Shown piece by piece: positions 24,073 through 34,495 of a stretch of 38,847 nucleotides of DNA. The position numbers were made by a program, and so were the translations under genes. The notes beneath the pieces were generated by a model. The model had not been told where the DNA came from. It searched no databases and saw nothing but the letters and a program-made list of their open reading frames with translations. The stretch lies in assembly GCA_025656455.1 (NCBI GenBank), contig JAHXHS010000048.1, forward strand, positions 1-38,847, written 5' to 3'. Every line of letters begins with the position of its first letter. Position 1 is the first letter of the stretch. Source of the DNA: Candidatus Thiodiazotropha sp. (ex Epidulcina cf. delphinae). Its GTDB lineage: Bacteria > Pseudomonadota > Gammaproteobacteria > Chromatiales > Chromatiaceae.

Positions 24073-25318
24073 AATTCGTAACTACACCATTAACTTCGGC
24101 CCCCAGCATCCTGCCGCCCACGGTGTTCTTCGTTTGGTGCTTGAGATGGACGGGGAGGTCATCGAGCGCGCTGATCCGCATATCGGTTTGTTGCATCGTG
24201 CAACCGAGAAGTTGGCCGAGAGCAAGCCCTACAACCAGAGCATTCCCTACATGGACCGCCTCGACTATGTGTCGATGATGTGCAGTGAGCATGGTTATGT
24301 GCGGGCGATCGAAAAATTGTTGGGTATCGAAGCGCCGATCCGTGCCCAATACATCCGTACCCTGTTCGACGAAATTACCCGCATCCTCAACCATCTGATG
24401 TGGTTGGGCGCGCATGCCCTCGACATCGGTGCGATGACGGTCTTTCTGTATGCCTTTCGTGAGCGTGAGGATCTGATGGATTGCTATGAGGCGGTTTCCG
24501 GTGCGCGCCTGCATGCCGCCTATTATCGTCCCGGCGGTGTCTACCGGGATCTACCGGATCGGATGACCCAGTACCAGGCCAGCCAATGGGTCACGGGTCG
24601 GGATGTTGAGATACGCAACCAGGCTCGCCAAGGATCTTTGCTCGATTTCATTGAGGATTTTTGCAATCGTTTTCCGGCCCTGGTGGATGAGTACGAGACC
24701 CTGTTGACGGACAATCGCATCTGGAAGCAGCGTACCGTCGGGATTGGCGTGGTTTCTCCTGAACGCGCCATGCAGTTGGGTTTTACCGGTCCCATGCTGC
24801 GTGGTTCGGGGATTGCCTGGGATCTGCGCAAAAAACAGTCTTATGCCGCTTATGACAAGATGGATTTCGATATTCCTGTCGGCAAGAACGGTGACTGTTA
24901 TGATCGGTACCTGGTGCGTATGGAAGAATTGCGCCAATCCAACCGTATCATCAAGCAGTGTATCGATTGGTTGCGGAACAACCCGGGTCCGGTGATGTTG
25001 GATGATCATAAGATCACTGTACCTACTCGCAACGGGATGAAAGACGACATGGAGAGCCTGATTCATCACTTCAAGCTCTTCACTGAAGGCTACTGTCCTC
25101 CCGTCGGTGAGGCCTATGCCGCCGTTGAGGCCCCAAAAGGGGAGTTTGGTTGTTACATCATCTCCGATGGCGCCAACAAACCTTACCGTTTAAAGATACG
25201 CGCCCCCGGATTTCCCCACCTTGCCGCCATGAACGAAATGGTGAAAGGGCACATGCTGGCCGACGTGGTGGCCGTGATCGGCACCATGGACGTAGTGTTT
25301 GGCGAGATAGACCGCTAA
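24065..25318 (+). CDS. nuoD: NADH-quinone oxidoreductase subunit D (49 kDa)
   Basis: 417 residues from the ATG at 24065 (MPEIRNYTINFGPQHPAAHG), the normal length; an ATG 9 bp earlier is possible but lacks spacing to a ribosome site. The quinone-pocket motif is GPQHPAAHGVLRL, followed by LHRATEKLAESKPY and the conserved end VFGEIDR. This is a separate nuoD, not a nuoCD fusion. With NuoB it forms the quinone-reduction site, so the lack of nuoB nearby is striking. Confidence 0.97.
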   Translation: MPEIRNYTINFGPQHPAAHGVLRLVLEMDGEVIERADPHIGLLHRATEKLAESKPYNQSIPYMDRLDYVSMMCSEHGYVRAIEKLLGIEAPIRAQYIRTLFDEITRILNHLMWLGAHALDIGAMTVFLYAFREREDLMDCYEAVSGARLHAAYYRPGGVYRDLPDRMTQYQASQWVTGRDVEIRNQARQGSLLDFIEDFCNRFPALVDEYETLLTDNRIWKQRTVGIGVVSPERAMQLGFTGPMLRGSGIAWDLRKKQSYAAYDKMDFDIPVGKNGDCYDRYLVRMEELRQSNRIIKQCIDWLRNNPGPVMLDDHKITVPTRNGMKDDMESLIHHFKLFTEGYCPPVGEAYAAVEAPKGEFGCYIISDGANKPYRLKIRAPGFPHLAAMNEMVKGHMLADVVAVIGTMDVVFGEIDR

Positions 25319-25333
25319 CGACAGAAAGTTTCG

Positions 25334-25840
25334 ATGACGACAACGACAGCAAAAGATAAAACGAAGCGCTTCACTCCCGAGATCAGGGCTGAGATTGACC
25401 GCTGGATCGCCAAGTACCCGCCGGAATGGAAACAGTCCGCGGTGATGGGCGCCTTAATGATCCTGCAGGACGACAACGGCGGCTGGTTGACCACTCAGTT
25501 GATGGACGATATCGCCGCCTATCTGGATATGCCGGCCATCGCGGTCTATGAGGTGGCGACCTTCTACTCCATGTATGAGTTGAAACCGGTCGGCAAGCAT
25601 AAGATCTGTGTCTGCACCAATGTCTCCTGCATGACGAATAAATCCGACATCATCGTCGAACACCTTGAGAAAAAGCTGGGCATCCGCTTCGGGCAGGTCA
25701 CCGAGGATGGCCGTTTCTCCCTCAAGGAGGTCGAATGCCTGGGGGCGTGTGGCGGGGCGCCGATGATGCAGATCGGTAAACAATATTATGAGAACCTGAC
25801 CCCTGAGATCGTCGATGCGATCCTGGAAGGCCTGGAGTAA
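25334..25840 (+). CDS. nuoE: NADH-quinone oxidoreductase subunit E (24 kDa)
   Basis: 168 residues. A thioredoxin-like domain binds the N1a [2Fe-2S] cluster through CTNVSC and CLGACGG. The N-terminal helical part has WKQSAVMGALMILQDDNGGWL. It acts with NuoF and NuoG in the NADH dehydrogenase module. It is spaced 15 bp from nuoD and 5 bp from nuoF. Confidence 0.96.
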   Translation: MTTTTAKDKTKRFTPEIRAEIDRWIAKYPPEWKQSAVMGALMILQDDNGGWLTTQLMDDIAAYLDMPAIAVYEVATFYSMYELKPVGKHKICVCTNVSCMTNKSDIIVEHLEKKLGIRFGQVTEDGRFSLKEVECLGACGGAPMMQIGKQYYENLTPEIVDAILEGLE

Positions 25841-25845
25841 AACGG

Positions 25846-27120
<1,275 letters not shown>

Positions 27121-27143
27121 GATCACGAGAGACAGACACGACG

Positions 27144-29501
27144 ATGACAGATTCCACAGTCACCATTGAAGTAGACGGCCAACAACTGCAGGCGAAGCCA
27201 GGGACCATGCTCATCGAGGCTACCGATGCAGCGGGTATTCGCATTCCTCGCTTCTGCTATCACAAAAAACTTTCCATTTCAGCCAACTGCCGGATGTGTC
27301 TGGTCGAGGTGGAGAAGGTGCCCAAGCCGTTGCCGGCCTGCGCCACCCCGGTCAGCGACGGCATGAAGGTATATACCCGCTCTCCCAGGGCGCTGGCGGC
27401 GCAGAAGGGGACCATGGAGTTCCTGCTCATCAATCATCCCCTCGATTGCCCGATCTGCGATCAGGGCGGTGAGTGCGAACTGCAGGATGTAGCGATCGGT
27501 TACGGCCAGGATATCTCCCGCTATGCCGAGGGCAAGCGTGTCGTGGCCGACAAGAATATCGGTCCGTTGATCGCCACCGACATGACCCGCTGTATCCACT
27601 GCACCCGCTGTGTGCGTTTCGGCGACGAGATCGCGGGTATGCGTGAGATGGGGGCAACGGGCCGTGGCGAACATACCCTTATCGGCACCTATATCGAGCA
27701 GAGCATCGAGTCTGAACTCTCCGGCAACGTCATCGACCTCTGCCCGGTCGGCGCTCTGACCTCGAAACCCTTTCGATTCAATGCCCGCGCCTGGGAGCTG
27801 ACGCAGGTGGAGGCGGTGGCGCCTCACGACAGTCTAGGCTCCAACATCAACCTGCATTTGCGTGGCAATAAGGTGATGCGTGTCCACCCCAGGGACAACG
27901 AATCGATCAATGAGACCTGGATCTCAGACCGGGACCGTTTCAGTTACCAGGGTCTCTACAGCCCGGACCGGCTGACGGCTCCCATGATCAAGAAGAGCGG
28001 CGAGTGGGTCGAGGTAAGTTGGGAGATCGCCCTGGAGATGGCTGCCGCCGTCCTCGGCGAGATCAAGGAGAGGGACCAGGTCGGCGCGCTGCTGTCGCCA
28101 GCCGCCACCCTGGAAGAACTCTATCTGGCGCAGAAATTGATGCGCGGACTGGGGTGTAACAATATCGACAGCCGCCTGCGTCAGGGTGATTTCCGCCTTG
28201 ATGAAACCCAGACCCAGGCAAACTGGCTCGGCATCAAGATCAGTGAACTCGATGCCCTCGACGGCGCACTGGTTGTGGGTGGAAACCTGCGCAAGGAGCA
28301 GCCCATCCTGGCGCACCGTCTGCGCAAGGCCGCATTGGCCGGCGCCAGTGTCAGCCATATCTCACCACTGCCGTTGGCATTGAACCATAAGTCTCGGCAC
28401 TCTTTTTGCGCGCCGGGAGAGATGGTCGGGCGACTGGCGGCGGTTGCCAAGGCCGCAGGCGTTAAGGCCAGCGGCGCGGTTGCCTCCCTGCTCAAGTCGG
28501 CCGAGGTCGATGAGTTTGCCCAGACGACCGCTGACGCCCTCAAAAACTCAGACGCCTCGGTGGTGATGCTGGGGGGGCTGGCACAGGCCCACCCCGATTT
28601 CTCGCTGTTGTGCGCGCTAGCCTCGGGGTTGGCCGATGCGACCGGTTCCCGGCTCTGTTTCGTCCCATCCGCGGCGAATACGGTCGGGGCTCAACTGGCC
28701 GGTGCTGTTCCTCACCTGAAGGCAGGGGGCAAACCAGCCGATGAGAAAGGATTGGACGCCTTGGCGATGCTCAAGCAGCCTCGCAAGGGCTATCTGTTGC
28801 TGGGTGTCGAACCCGGGATGGATTTTTTGAACGGCGCCTTGTCCCAAAGCGCGCTGCAGAGCGCGGATAGCGTGGTGGCCTTGAGCGCCTATCGCAGTCC
28901 GGAACTCGAAGCCTGCGCCGATATCCTGCTTCCCATGGCCCTCTATACAGAGACCTCAGGCACTTATGTCAACGCAGAGGGCCTTTGGCAGCAAAACAGA
29001 GGGGCGGTCAGGCCTCAGGGCGAAGCGCGTCCGGGTTGGAAGATCCTGCGGGTGCTGGGTAATCTGCTGAATCAGCAGGGCTTCGACTATACCGATCCAC
29101 AGCAGATAGGCGACGAATTACATGCCCTGTGTGATGAATCGCTGTTGCACAATAAGGTCGTTGAACCGGCGTCGCTGGAGCCGCAACTGACTGCCGACGG
29201 CCTGCTGCGAACCGGTGATACGCCGCTCTATGCAACCGATCCCTTGGTTCGCCGCGCAACCGCCCTGCAACAGACCCAGGACGCCGGTGTCGCCGCCATT
29301 CGGTTGCACCCGCAGGAGGCAAAGCGTCAGGGTTTGGAGTCCGCGCAGTATGCGCTGATCAAGCAGAATGGCTACCAGGCGAAACTTCCGCTGCAACTCG
29401 ATGAAGCGATACCGGAGGGTTGCGTATGGGTATCCGCCGGTCTGAGAGATACCGCGATGCTGGGCCAACCCTTTGGCGAAGTGACAGTGGAGAAGGCGTA
29501 A
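27144..29501 (+). CDS. nuoG: NADH-quinone oxidoreductase subunit G (75 kDa)
   Basis: 785 residues from the ATG at 27144 (MTDSTVTIEVDGQQL); the open frame begins inside nuoF but the family start is here. An N-terminal ferredoxin-like domain binds a [2Fe-2S] cluster (RFCYHKKLSISANCRMCLVEV). It is followed by the His/Cys cluster site (HPLDCPICDQGGECELQD), the double [4Fe-4S] region (RCIHCTRCVRFGDE) and a molybdopterin-oxidoreductase-like fold without cofactor. It relays electrons from NuoF to NuoI. The C-terminal half is variable and Ala-rich. Confidence 0.96.
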   Translation: MTDSTVTIEVDGQQLQAKPGTMLIEATDAAGIRIPRFCYHKKLSISANCRMCLVEVEKVPKPLPACATPVSDGMKVYTRSPRALAAQKGTMEFLLINHPLDCPICDQGGECELQDVAIGYGQDISRYAEGKRVVADKNIGPLIATDMTRCIHCTRCVRFGDEIAGMREMGATGRGEHTLIGTYIEQSIESELSGNVIDLCPVGALTSKPFRFNARAWELTQVEAVAPHDSLGSNINLHLRGNKVMRVHPRDNESINETWISDRDRFSYQGLYSPDRLTAPMIKKSGEWVEVSWEIALEMAAAVLGEIKERDQVGALLSPAATLEELYLAQKLMRGLGCNNIDSRLRQGDFRLDETQTQANWLGIKISELDALDGALVVGGNLRKEQPILAHRLRKAALAGASVSHISPLPLALNHKSRHSFCAPGEMVGRLAAVAKAAGVKASGAVASLLKSAEVDEFAQTTADALKNSDASVVMLGGLAQAHPDFSLLCALASGLADATGSRLCFVPSAANTVGAQLAGAVPHLKAGGKPADEKGLDALAMLKQPRKGYLLLGVEPGMDFLNGALSQSALQSADSVVALSAYRSPELEACADILLPMALYTETSGTYVNAEGLWQQNRGAVRPQGEARPGWKILRVLGNLLNQQGFDYTDPQQIGDELHALCDESLLHNKVVEPASLEPQLTADGLLRTGDTPLYATDPLVRRATALQQTQDAGVAAIRLHPQEAKRQGLESAQYALIKQNGYQAKLPLQLDEAIPEGCVWVSAGLRDTAMLGQPFGEVTVEKA

Positions 29502-29504
29502 CCG

Positions 29505-30560
29505 ATGGAACTCTTTATCAGCCTCTGGGAAGCCTTTCCCTCTGACATCCAATACCTGGTCTGGACCCTGCTCAAGATCGTGGCGATCATTGCCCCGGTG
29601 ATGCTGGTGGTGGCCTATTACACCTATGCGGAGCGCAAGGTTATCAGCTACATACAGGTACGTATCGGTCCTAACAGGGTAGGCCCCAAGGGCTGGTTAC
29701 AGCCCATAGCGGATGCGGTCAAACTGATGTTCAAAGAGATCATCATTCCGACCAACGCCAACAAACTGCTGTTTCTCATCGCCCCGGTCATCACCCTGGG
29801 ACCCGCTCTGGCGGCCTGGGCGGTCTTCCCCTTCGATGAAAAACTGGTGCTGGCCGATATCAACGCCGGATTGCTCTATATCCTGGCGCTGACCTCGATG
29901 GGTGTGTATGGCGTCATCATCGCCGGTTGGGCCTCGAATTCGAAATACGCCTTTCTCGGCGCGATGCGTTCCGCGGCCCAGATCGTCGCCTACGAGATCG
30001 CCATGGGCTTTGCCCTGGTAGGCGTGCTGGTGGCCGCGGGCAGTCTGAATCTTGGCGAGATCATCAAGGCCCAGGAGGGCGGTCTCTTTGCCTGGTTCTG
30101 GTTGCCCCTGCTGCCGCTGTTCGGAGTGTATGTGATTTCCGGCGTCGCCGAAACCAACCGCGCACCGTTTGATGTGGCGGAGGGCGAGTCCGAGATCGTG
30201 GCCGGTTTCCATGTGGAGTACTCCGGCATGCTGTTCGCCGTCTTCTTCCTGGCCGAGTACGCCAATATGATCCTGATCGCTGCGTTGACCGCGGTGATGT
30301 TTCTGGGTGGCTGGCTCTCGCCATTTCAGGGTTGGCCAGTGCTGGGCCCCCTGTTTGACTGGGTGCCGGGTTTCTTCTGGTTGGTGATCAAGACCGCCTT
30401 CTTTATGTTTCTCTTTCTATGGTTGCGCGCCACCTTTCCCCGTTACCGCTATGACCAGATCATGCGGCTCGGCTGGAAGGTGCTCATCCCGATCACGATT
30501 GTCTGGATTGCCGTGGTAGGTCTCGCAGTGGTCTATCAACTGCCCTGGTGGTTCGACTGA
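29505..30560 (+). CDS. nuoH: NADH-quinone oxidoreductase subunit H
   Basis: 351 residues with about eight membrane helices. Family motifs are AERKVISYIQVRIGPNRVGP, the E-rich loop ISGVAETNRAPFDVAEGESE (acidic residues of the quinone-coupling channel) and GFHVEYSGM. It forms the membrane side of the quinone cavity. It begins 3 bp after the nuoG stop, so it is translationally coupled. Confidence 0.97.
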   Translation: MELFISLWEAFPSDIQYLVWTLLKIVAIIAPVMLVVAYYTYAERKVISYIQVRIGPNRVGPKGWLQPIADAVKLMFKEIIIPTNANKLLFLIAPVITLGPALAAWAVFPFDEKLVLADINAGLLYILALTSMGVYGVIIAGWASNSKYAFLGAMRSAAQIVAYEIAMGFALVGVLVAAGSLNLGEIIKAQEGGLFAWFWLPLLPLFGVYVISGVAETNRAPFDVAEGESEIVAGFHVEYSGMLFAVFFLAEYANMILIAALTAVMFLGGWLSPFQGWPVLGPLFDWVPGFFWLVIKTAFFMFLFLWLRATFPRYRYDQIMRLGWKVLIPITIVWIAVVGLAVVYQLPWWFD

Positions 30561-30571
30561 GGAGGTCTCCC

Positions 30572-31060
30572 ATGAAAGCGCTTTCAAACTATTTTAAGAG
30601 CCTTTTCCTGCTGGAGCTGTTTCGCGGGATGAGCCTTACCGGCCGCTACCTGTTCAAGAAAAAGTTCACCGTCATGTATCCGGAGGAGAAGACGCCGGTC
30701 TCGCCGAGGTTTCGCGGTTTGCATGCCCTGCGCCGCTATCCAAACGGCGAGGAGCGCTGTATCGCCTGTAAACTCTGTGAGGCGACCTGTCCGGCATTGG
30801 CGATCACCATCGAAGCGGAGCCAAGGGAGGACGGTTCACGCCGCACCACCCGCTACGATATCGATCTGTTCAAATGCATCTACTGCGGCTATTGCCAGGA
30901 GGCCTGTCCGGTGGATGCGATTGTGGAGACCCGCATCTACGAATACCACTTCGAGAATCGCGGTGAGAACATCATGACTAAGGAGAAGCTGTTGGCGATC
31001 GGTGAAAAATACGAGACTCAAATCGCTGCGGATATCGAAGCGCAGGCGAGATATCGCTGA
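30572..31060 (+). CDS. nuoI: NADH-quinone oxidoreductase subunit I (23 kDa)
   Basis: 162 residues from the ATG at 30572, chosen because GGAGGT lies 5 bp upstream and the length is that of NuoI. Two ferredoxin motifs, CIACKLCEATCP and CIYCGYCQEACP, bind clusters N6a and N6b that hand electrons to N2 in NuoB. An N-terminal amphipathic helix (LSNYFKSLFLLELFRGM) attaches it to the membrane arm. It is separated by 11 bp from nuoH and 40 bp from nuoJ. Confidence 0.97.
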   Translation: MKALSNYFKSLFLLELFRGMSLTGRYLFKKKFTVMYPEEKTPVSPRFRGLHALRRYPNGEERCIACKLCEATCPALAITIEAEPREDGSRRTTRYDIDLFKCIYCGYCQEACPVDAIVETRIYEYHFENRGENIMTKEKLLAIGEKYETQIAADIEAQARYR

Positions 31061-31100
31061 TGCATATGAAGCATTTGGATGAAATAACTGGAATCCATAC

Positions 31101-31703
31101 ATGACACTTGAAAAGCTGATTTTCTACGTCCTGGCCGCGGTGGTGATTCTCTCGGCAACAATGGTTGTAAGCCGACGCAATCCGGTTCACTCAGCCCTGT
31201 TCCTGATCCTCGCCTTTGTCGCCTGCAGCGGCATCTGGCTGCTTGCCGAGGCCGAGTTTCTGGCCATCGTGCTGGTGCTGGTCTACGTGGGAGCGGTGAT
31301 GGTGCTGTTTCTGTTCGTACTGATGATGCTGGATATCGATATCGCCGTGTTAAGGGCGGGGTTCATCAAACTGTTGCCGTTGGGGATCATCATGGCCATT
31401 GCCATGGCGGCTGAGCTGATACTGATCGTCGGCCCGGAGAATTTTGGTCTGCAGGAGTATGCCGCGCCGGCAAGGCATGCCGCGGACTACAGCAACACCG
31501 AGGAGATCGGCAGCGTACTCTATACCGTCTACATGTACCCATTTGAGATTGCCGCGGTGATACTGCTGGTCGCCATCATTGCCGCAATCGGACTGACCAT
31601 GCGTAAGCGCCCCGGCGCCAAGTATCTCGATCCGGCCAGCCAGGTGGTGGTGAAACGGGACGAGCGCGTGCGTCTGGTCTCCATGGATGCCGAGAAAGGA
31701 TGA
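31101..31703 (+). CDS. nuoJ: NADH-quinone oxidoreductase subunit J
   Basis: 200 residues with five membrane helices. The third helix carries the conserved VLVYVGAVMVLFLFVLMML pattern that forms the pi-bulge helix near the proton path. The hydrophilic C-terminal tail is short. It precedes nuoK by 7 bp in the usual order. Confidence 0.95.
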   Translation: MTLEKLIFYVLAAVVILSATMVVSRRNPVHSALFLILAFVACSGIWLLAEAEFLAIVLVLVYVGAVMVLFLFVLMMLDIDIAVLRAGFIKLLPLGIIMAIAMAAELILIVGPENFGLQEYAAPARHAADYSNTEEIGSVLYTVYMYPFEIAAVILLVAIIAAIGLTMRKRPGAKYLDPASQVVVKRDERVRLVSMDAEKG

Positions 31704-31710
31704 CATTGAC

Positions 31711-32016
31711 ATGATTGCACTTTCCGACTATCTCATCCTCGGCGCCATTCTCTTCGCCATTAGCGTGGCGGGGATCTTCATCAATCGTAAGAACGTCATC
31801 GTGTTGCTGATGTGCGTGGAGTTGATGCTGCTGGCGGTGAATATCAATTTTGTCGCTTTTTCCCATTTTCTGGGGGATAGCGCCGGGCAGGTCTTTGTCT
31901 TCTTCATCCTCACGGTGGCCGCGGCGGAAGCCGCTATCGGCCTGGCCATCCTAGTGGTGCTGTTCCGTAGTAAGCGCACTATCAACGTTGAGGATATGGA
32001 TGTGTTGAAGGGTTAG
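31711..32016 (+). CDS. nuoK: NADH-quinone oxidoreductase subunit K
   Basis: 101 residues from the ATG at 31711 (MIALSDYLIL), with AAAGGA about 10 bp upstream; the longer frame overlapping nuoJ is not family-like. Three helices carry the two conserved membrane glutamates (CVELMLLAVN and AAAEAAIGLAI) of the proton channel. It is MrpC-like. A repeat arm begins 6 bp after its stop, so nuoK and nuoL are separated by 212 bp where relatives have almost none. Confidence 0.96.
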   Translation: MIALSDYLILGAILFAISVAGIFINRKNVIVLLMCVELMLLAVNINFVAFSHFLGDSAGQVFVFFILTVAAAEAAIGLAILVVLFRSKRTINVEDMDVLKG

Positions 32017-32021
32017 TTTTT

Positions 32022-32208
32022 GTCCGCAAATGAACGCGAATAAACGCAAATGTTTTTTTATTCGCTGTGAGTGGCTGGTGGGTGCGGGCCAGTATAGATG
32101 AGGTTTAAACATACGGATGGCGTAGGACACGAATAGTCGATATTCGCGTTCATTTGCGTTCATTAGCGGACTGAACACAGTCATAAATCCGCGTTCATTC
32201 GCGGACTG
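32022..32208. mobile_element. Gene-less inverted pair of GCG-decamer arms inside the nuo operon
   Basis: The left arm (32022-32052) starts GTCCGCAAATGAACGC. The right arm (32141-32171) is its inverse, ending GCGTTCATTAGCGGAC. They enclose about 88 bp without a gene. A further partial right arm with ends CCGCGTTCATTC and GCGGACTGA lies at 32189-32208. The arms match those flanking the GxxExxY gene at 6538-7006, so this looks like a non-autonomous derivative. Confidence 0.7.
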
Positions 32209-32228
32209 AGAATCAAGTAGCGAGAGAT

Positions 32229-34217
32229 ATGGACAATATCTATCTGACAATCATACTGGCGCCTCTGATCGGGGCCATCATCGCCGGTTTCTTCGGTGGC
32301 ACAATAGGGCGCAAGGGCGCCCATTGGGTGACCAGCACCGGTGTGGGTATTTCGACCTTACTTTCGCTGTTCGTTCTGAAGCGGTTCATGTTCGACGGCG
32401 AGGCGGTCTTCAACGGCCCGGTCTATACCTGGATGGTCAGCGACGGCCTCAATATGGAAGTGGGCTTTCTGGTCGATCAGCTCACCGCTGTGATGATCAG
32501 CGTGGTCACCTTTGTCTCCTTCTGCGTGCATATCTATACCATCGGCTACATGGCCGACGATGAGCACAACTGGCCCAAGACCAGTCTGGCGGGGCGCAAC
32601 AGCTACCAGCGCTTCTTCAGCTATATCTCACTGTTCACCTTTTCGATGCTGATGTTGGTGATGTCCAACAACTTCATGCAACTTTTCTTCGGTTGGGAAG
32701 CGGTCGGCCTGGTCTCCTATCTGCTGATCGGCTTCTGGTCGGTGCGACCGACGGCGATCTTCGCCAATCTGAAGGCCTTTCTGGTCAACCGGGTCGGCGA
32801 TTTCGGTTTTATCCTGGGTATCGCCGCCATTGCCATGTACACCAACAGTCTCGATTACGCCGAGGTCTTCGCCAAGGCGCCGGGGCTGGCCGATACCCAG
32901 ATCCATATCTTGGGCGACACCGGTTGGTCGCTGATGTCGGTGATCGGCATCCTGCTGTTTATCGGCGCCATGGGTAAGTCGGCCCAAGTGCCGCTACACG
33001 TCTGGCTGCCCGACTCCATGGAGGGCCCGACCCCCATCTCCGCCCTGATCCATGCCGCCACCATGGTCACCGCCGGTATCTTCATGGTGGCGCGTATGTC
33101 GCCCCTCTACGAGCTGTCGGAGACCGCCCTCAGTTTCGTGCTGGTGATCGGCGCCACGACCGCCTTCTTCACCGGCCTGATCGGTATTGTGCAGAACGAC
33201 ATCAAGCGGGTGGTGGCCTATTCGACCCTCTCCCAGCTGGGTTACATGATGGTCGCCCTGGGCGCCTCCGCCTATGCCGCCGGCATCTTCCATCTGATGA
33301 CCCATGCCTTTTTCAAGGCGCTGCTGTTCCTCGCCGCCGGCTCGGTCATTATCGGCATGCATCATGATCAGGATATTCGCAACATGGGCGGCATCCGCAA
33401 GTACATGCCCATCACCTACTGGACGTCACTGGTCGGTTCCCTGGCGCTGATCGGCTTTCCCGGCTTCTCCGGCTTCTTCTCCAAGGACGCCATCATCGAG
33501 GCGGTGCATCACTCATCGATTGCCGGTTCCGGCTATGCCTATGTGTTGGTGGTGGCCGGTGTTTTCGTCACCGCGCTGTATAGTTTCCGCATGTTCTTTC
33601 TGGTCTTCCACGGGGAAGGGCCGCGAGACGAACACGCCAAGGCGCATTTGCACGAAACACCCAAGGTGGTGACGGTGCCGTTGGTGCTGCTGGCCATTCC
33701 CTCGGTGTTCCTCGGTTATCTCACCATCGGACCGATGCTGTTCGGCGATTGGTTCAAAGGGGTGCTTCATGTGTTGCCCGAGCACGATACCCTAGGCGCC
33801 ATAGGCGAGGGTTTCCACGGGGCCGGCGGGTTCATCCTGCACGGGATGATGGGGCTGCCATTCTATCTGGCCATGGGAGGACTCCTTGTTGCCTGGTATG
33901 TCTATATGAAGAATCCGGCCATTGCCGAGAAGGTGAAAACCACGCTTTTGCCCCTCTACCAACTGTTGGACAGAAAATACTGGTTCGACGAGATCTATCA
34001 GGCGGTCTTTGCCGGCGGTAGTCGCGGGTTGGGCAAATTTCTTTGGTTGGCGGGCGACCGGGGGCTGATCGATGGCCTGGCGGTTAACGGCTCCGCCCAT
34101 ACGGTCGGTTGGTTGGCGGCTGTGGTGCGCCATGTACAGACCGGCTATCTCTATCACTACGCTATTGCCATGATTCTGGGTCTGCTGCTGTTGCTGACCT
34201 GGTTCGTTTTTGTTTAA
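32229..34217 (+). CDS. nuoL: NADH-quinone oxidoreductase subunit L
   Basis: 662 residues, an antiporter-like subunit with about 16 helices. Key motifs are the lysine/glutamate helices (FFGWEAVGLVSYLLIGFW; MEGPTPISALIHAATMVTAG) and KDAIIEAV. The long lateral helix and last helix lie in the C-terminal 150 residues. It pumps protons at the far end of the membrane arm. It starts 20 bp after the repeat arms in the nuoK-nuoL gap, with only a weak AGAG ribosome site. Confidence 0.97.
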   Translation: MDNIYLTIILAPLIGAIIAGFFGGTIGRKGAHWVTSTGVGISTLLSLFVLKRFMFDGEAVFNGPVYTWMVSDGLNMEVGFLVDQLTAVMISVVTFVSFCVHIYTIGYMADDEHNWPKTSLAGRNSYQRFFSYISLFTFSMLMLVMSNNFMQLFFGWEAVGLVSYLLIGFWSVRPTAIFANLKAFLVNRVGDFGFILGIAAIAMYTNSLDYAEVFAKAPGLADTQIHILGDTGWSLMSVIGILLFIGAMGKSAQVPLHVWLPDSMEGPTPISALIHAATMVTAGIFMVARMSPLYELSETALSFVLVIGATTAFFTGLIGIVQNDIKRVVAYSTLSQLGYMMVALGASAYAAGIFHLMTHAFFKALLFLAAGSVIIGMHHDQDIRNMGGIRKYMPITYWTSLVGSLALIGFPGFSGFFSKDAIIEAVHHSSIAGSGYAYVLVVAGVFVTALYSFRMFFLVFHGEGPRDEHAKAHLHETPKVVTVPLVLLAIPSVFLGYLTIGPMLFGDWFKGVLHVLPEHDTLGAIGEGFHGAGGFILHGMMGLPFYLAMGGLLVAWYVYMKNPAIAEKVKTTLLPLYQLLDRKYWFDEIYQAVFAGGSRGLGKFLWLAGDRGLIDGLAVNGSAHTVGWLAAVVRHVQTGYLYHYAIAMILGLLLLLTWFVFV

Positions 34218-34226
34218 AGGAACTCC

Positions 34227-34492
34227 AGTGTACCTCGTCATAGATTCTGTACCATTCAGAGCCGCCCCAAAGCACCAGTTCAAGGCGTGTCTCGCAGGGA
34301 ATGGCAAACCCTTTCCAAGGGCCACAACACAGAACTGGCGCTTTGGGGCGACTCCCTTCGGGCGAGCCAGGAAGGGGCCATCCGCGGCGTTATGCCTCTT
34401 GACAAGGGCTGGGCCATTCTCTGCGAGGCATGCCTTGCGGCTAACCCCTTCCTGGCCCGCTGAATGGTACAGAATCTACGACGAGGTACACT
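34227..34492. mobile_element. 266-bp nested palindromic element between nuoL and nuoM
   Basis: The terminal inverted repeats (34227-34259 and 34460-34492) match at 32 of 33 positions and start AGTGTACCTCGTC. Inside are further inverted pairs: GCCCCAAAGC/GCTTTGGGGC, CTCGCAG/CTGCGAG and GCCAGGAAGGGG/CCCCTTCCTGGC. No coding capacity. The right end contains GAGGT at 34483-34487, 8 bp before the nuoM ATG. AAAGGA after the nuoL stop may be the original ribosome site. Confidence 0.75.
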
Positions 34493-34495
34493 AGC

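Noticed and set aside
34210..34494. 94-codon open frame between nuoL and nuoM
   Set aside because: It is translated through nested palindromes of the inserted element and starts inside nuoL; no protein character.
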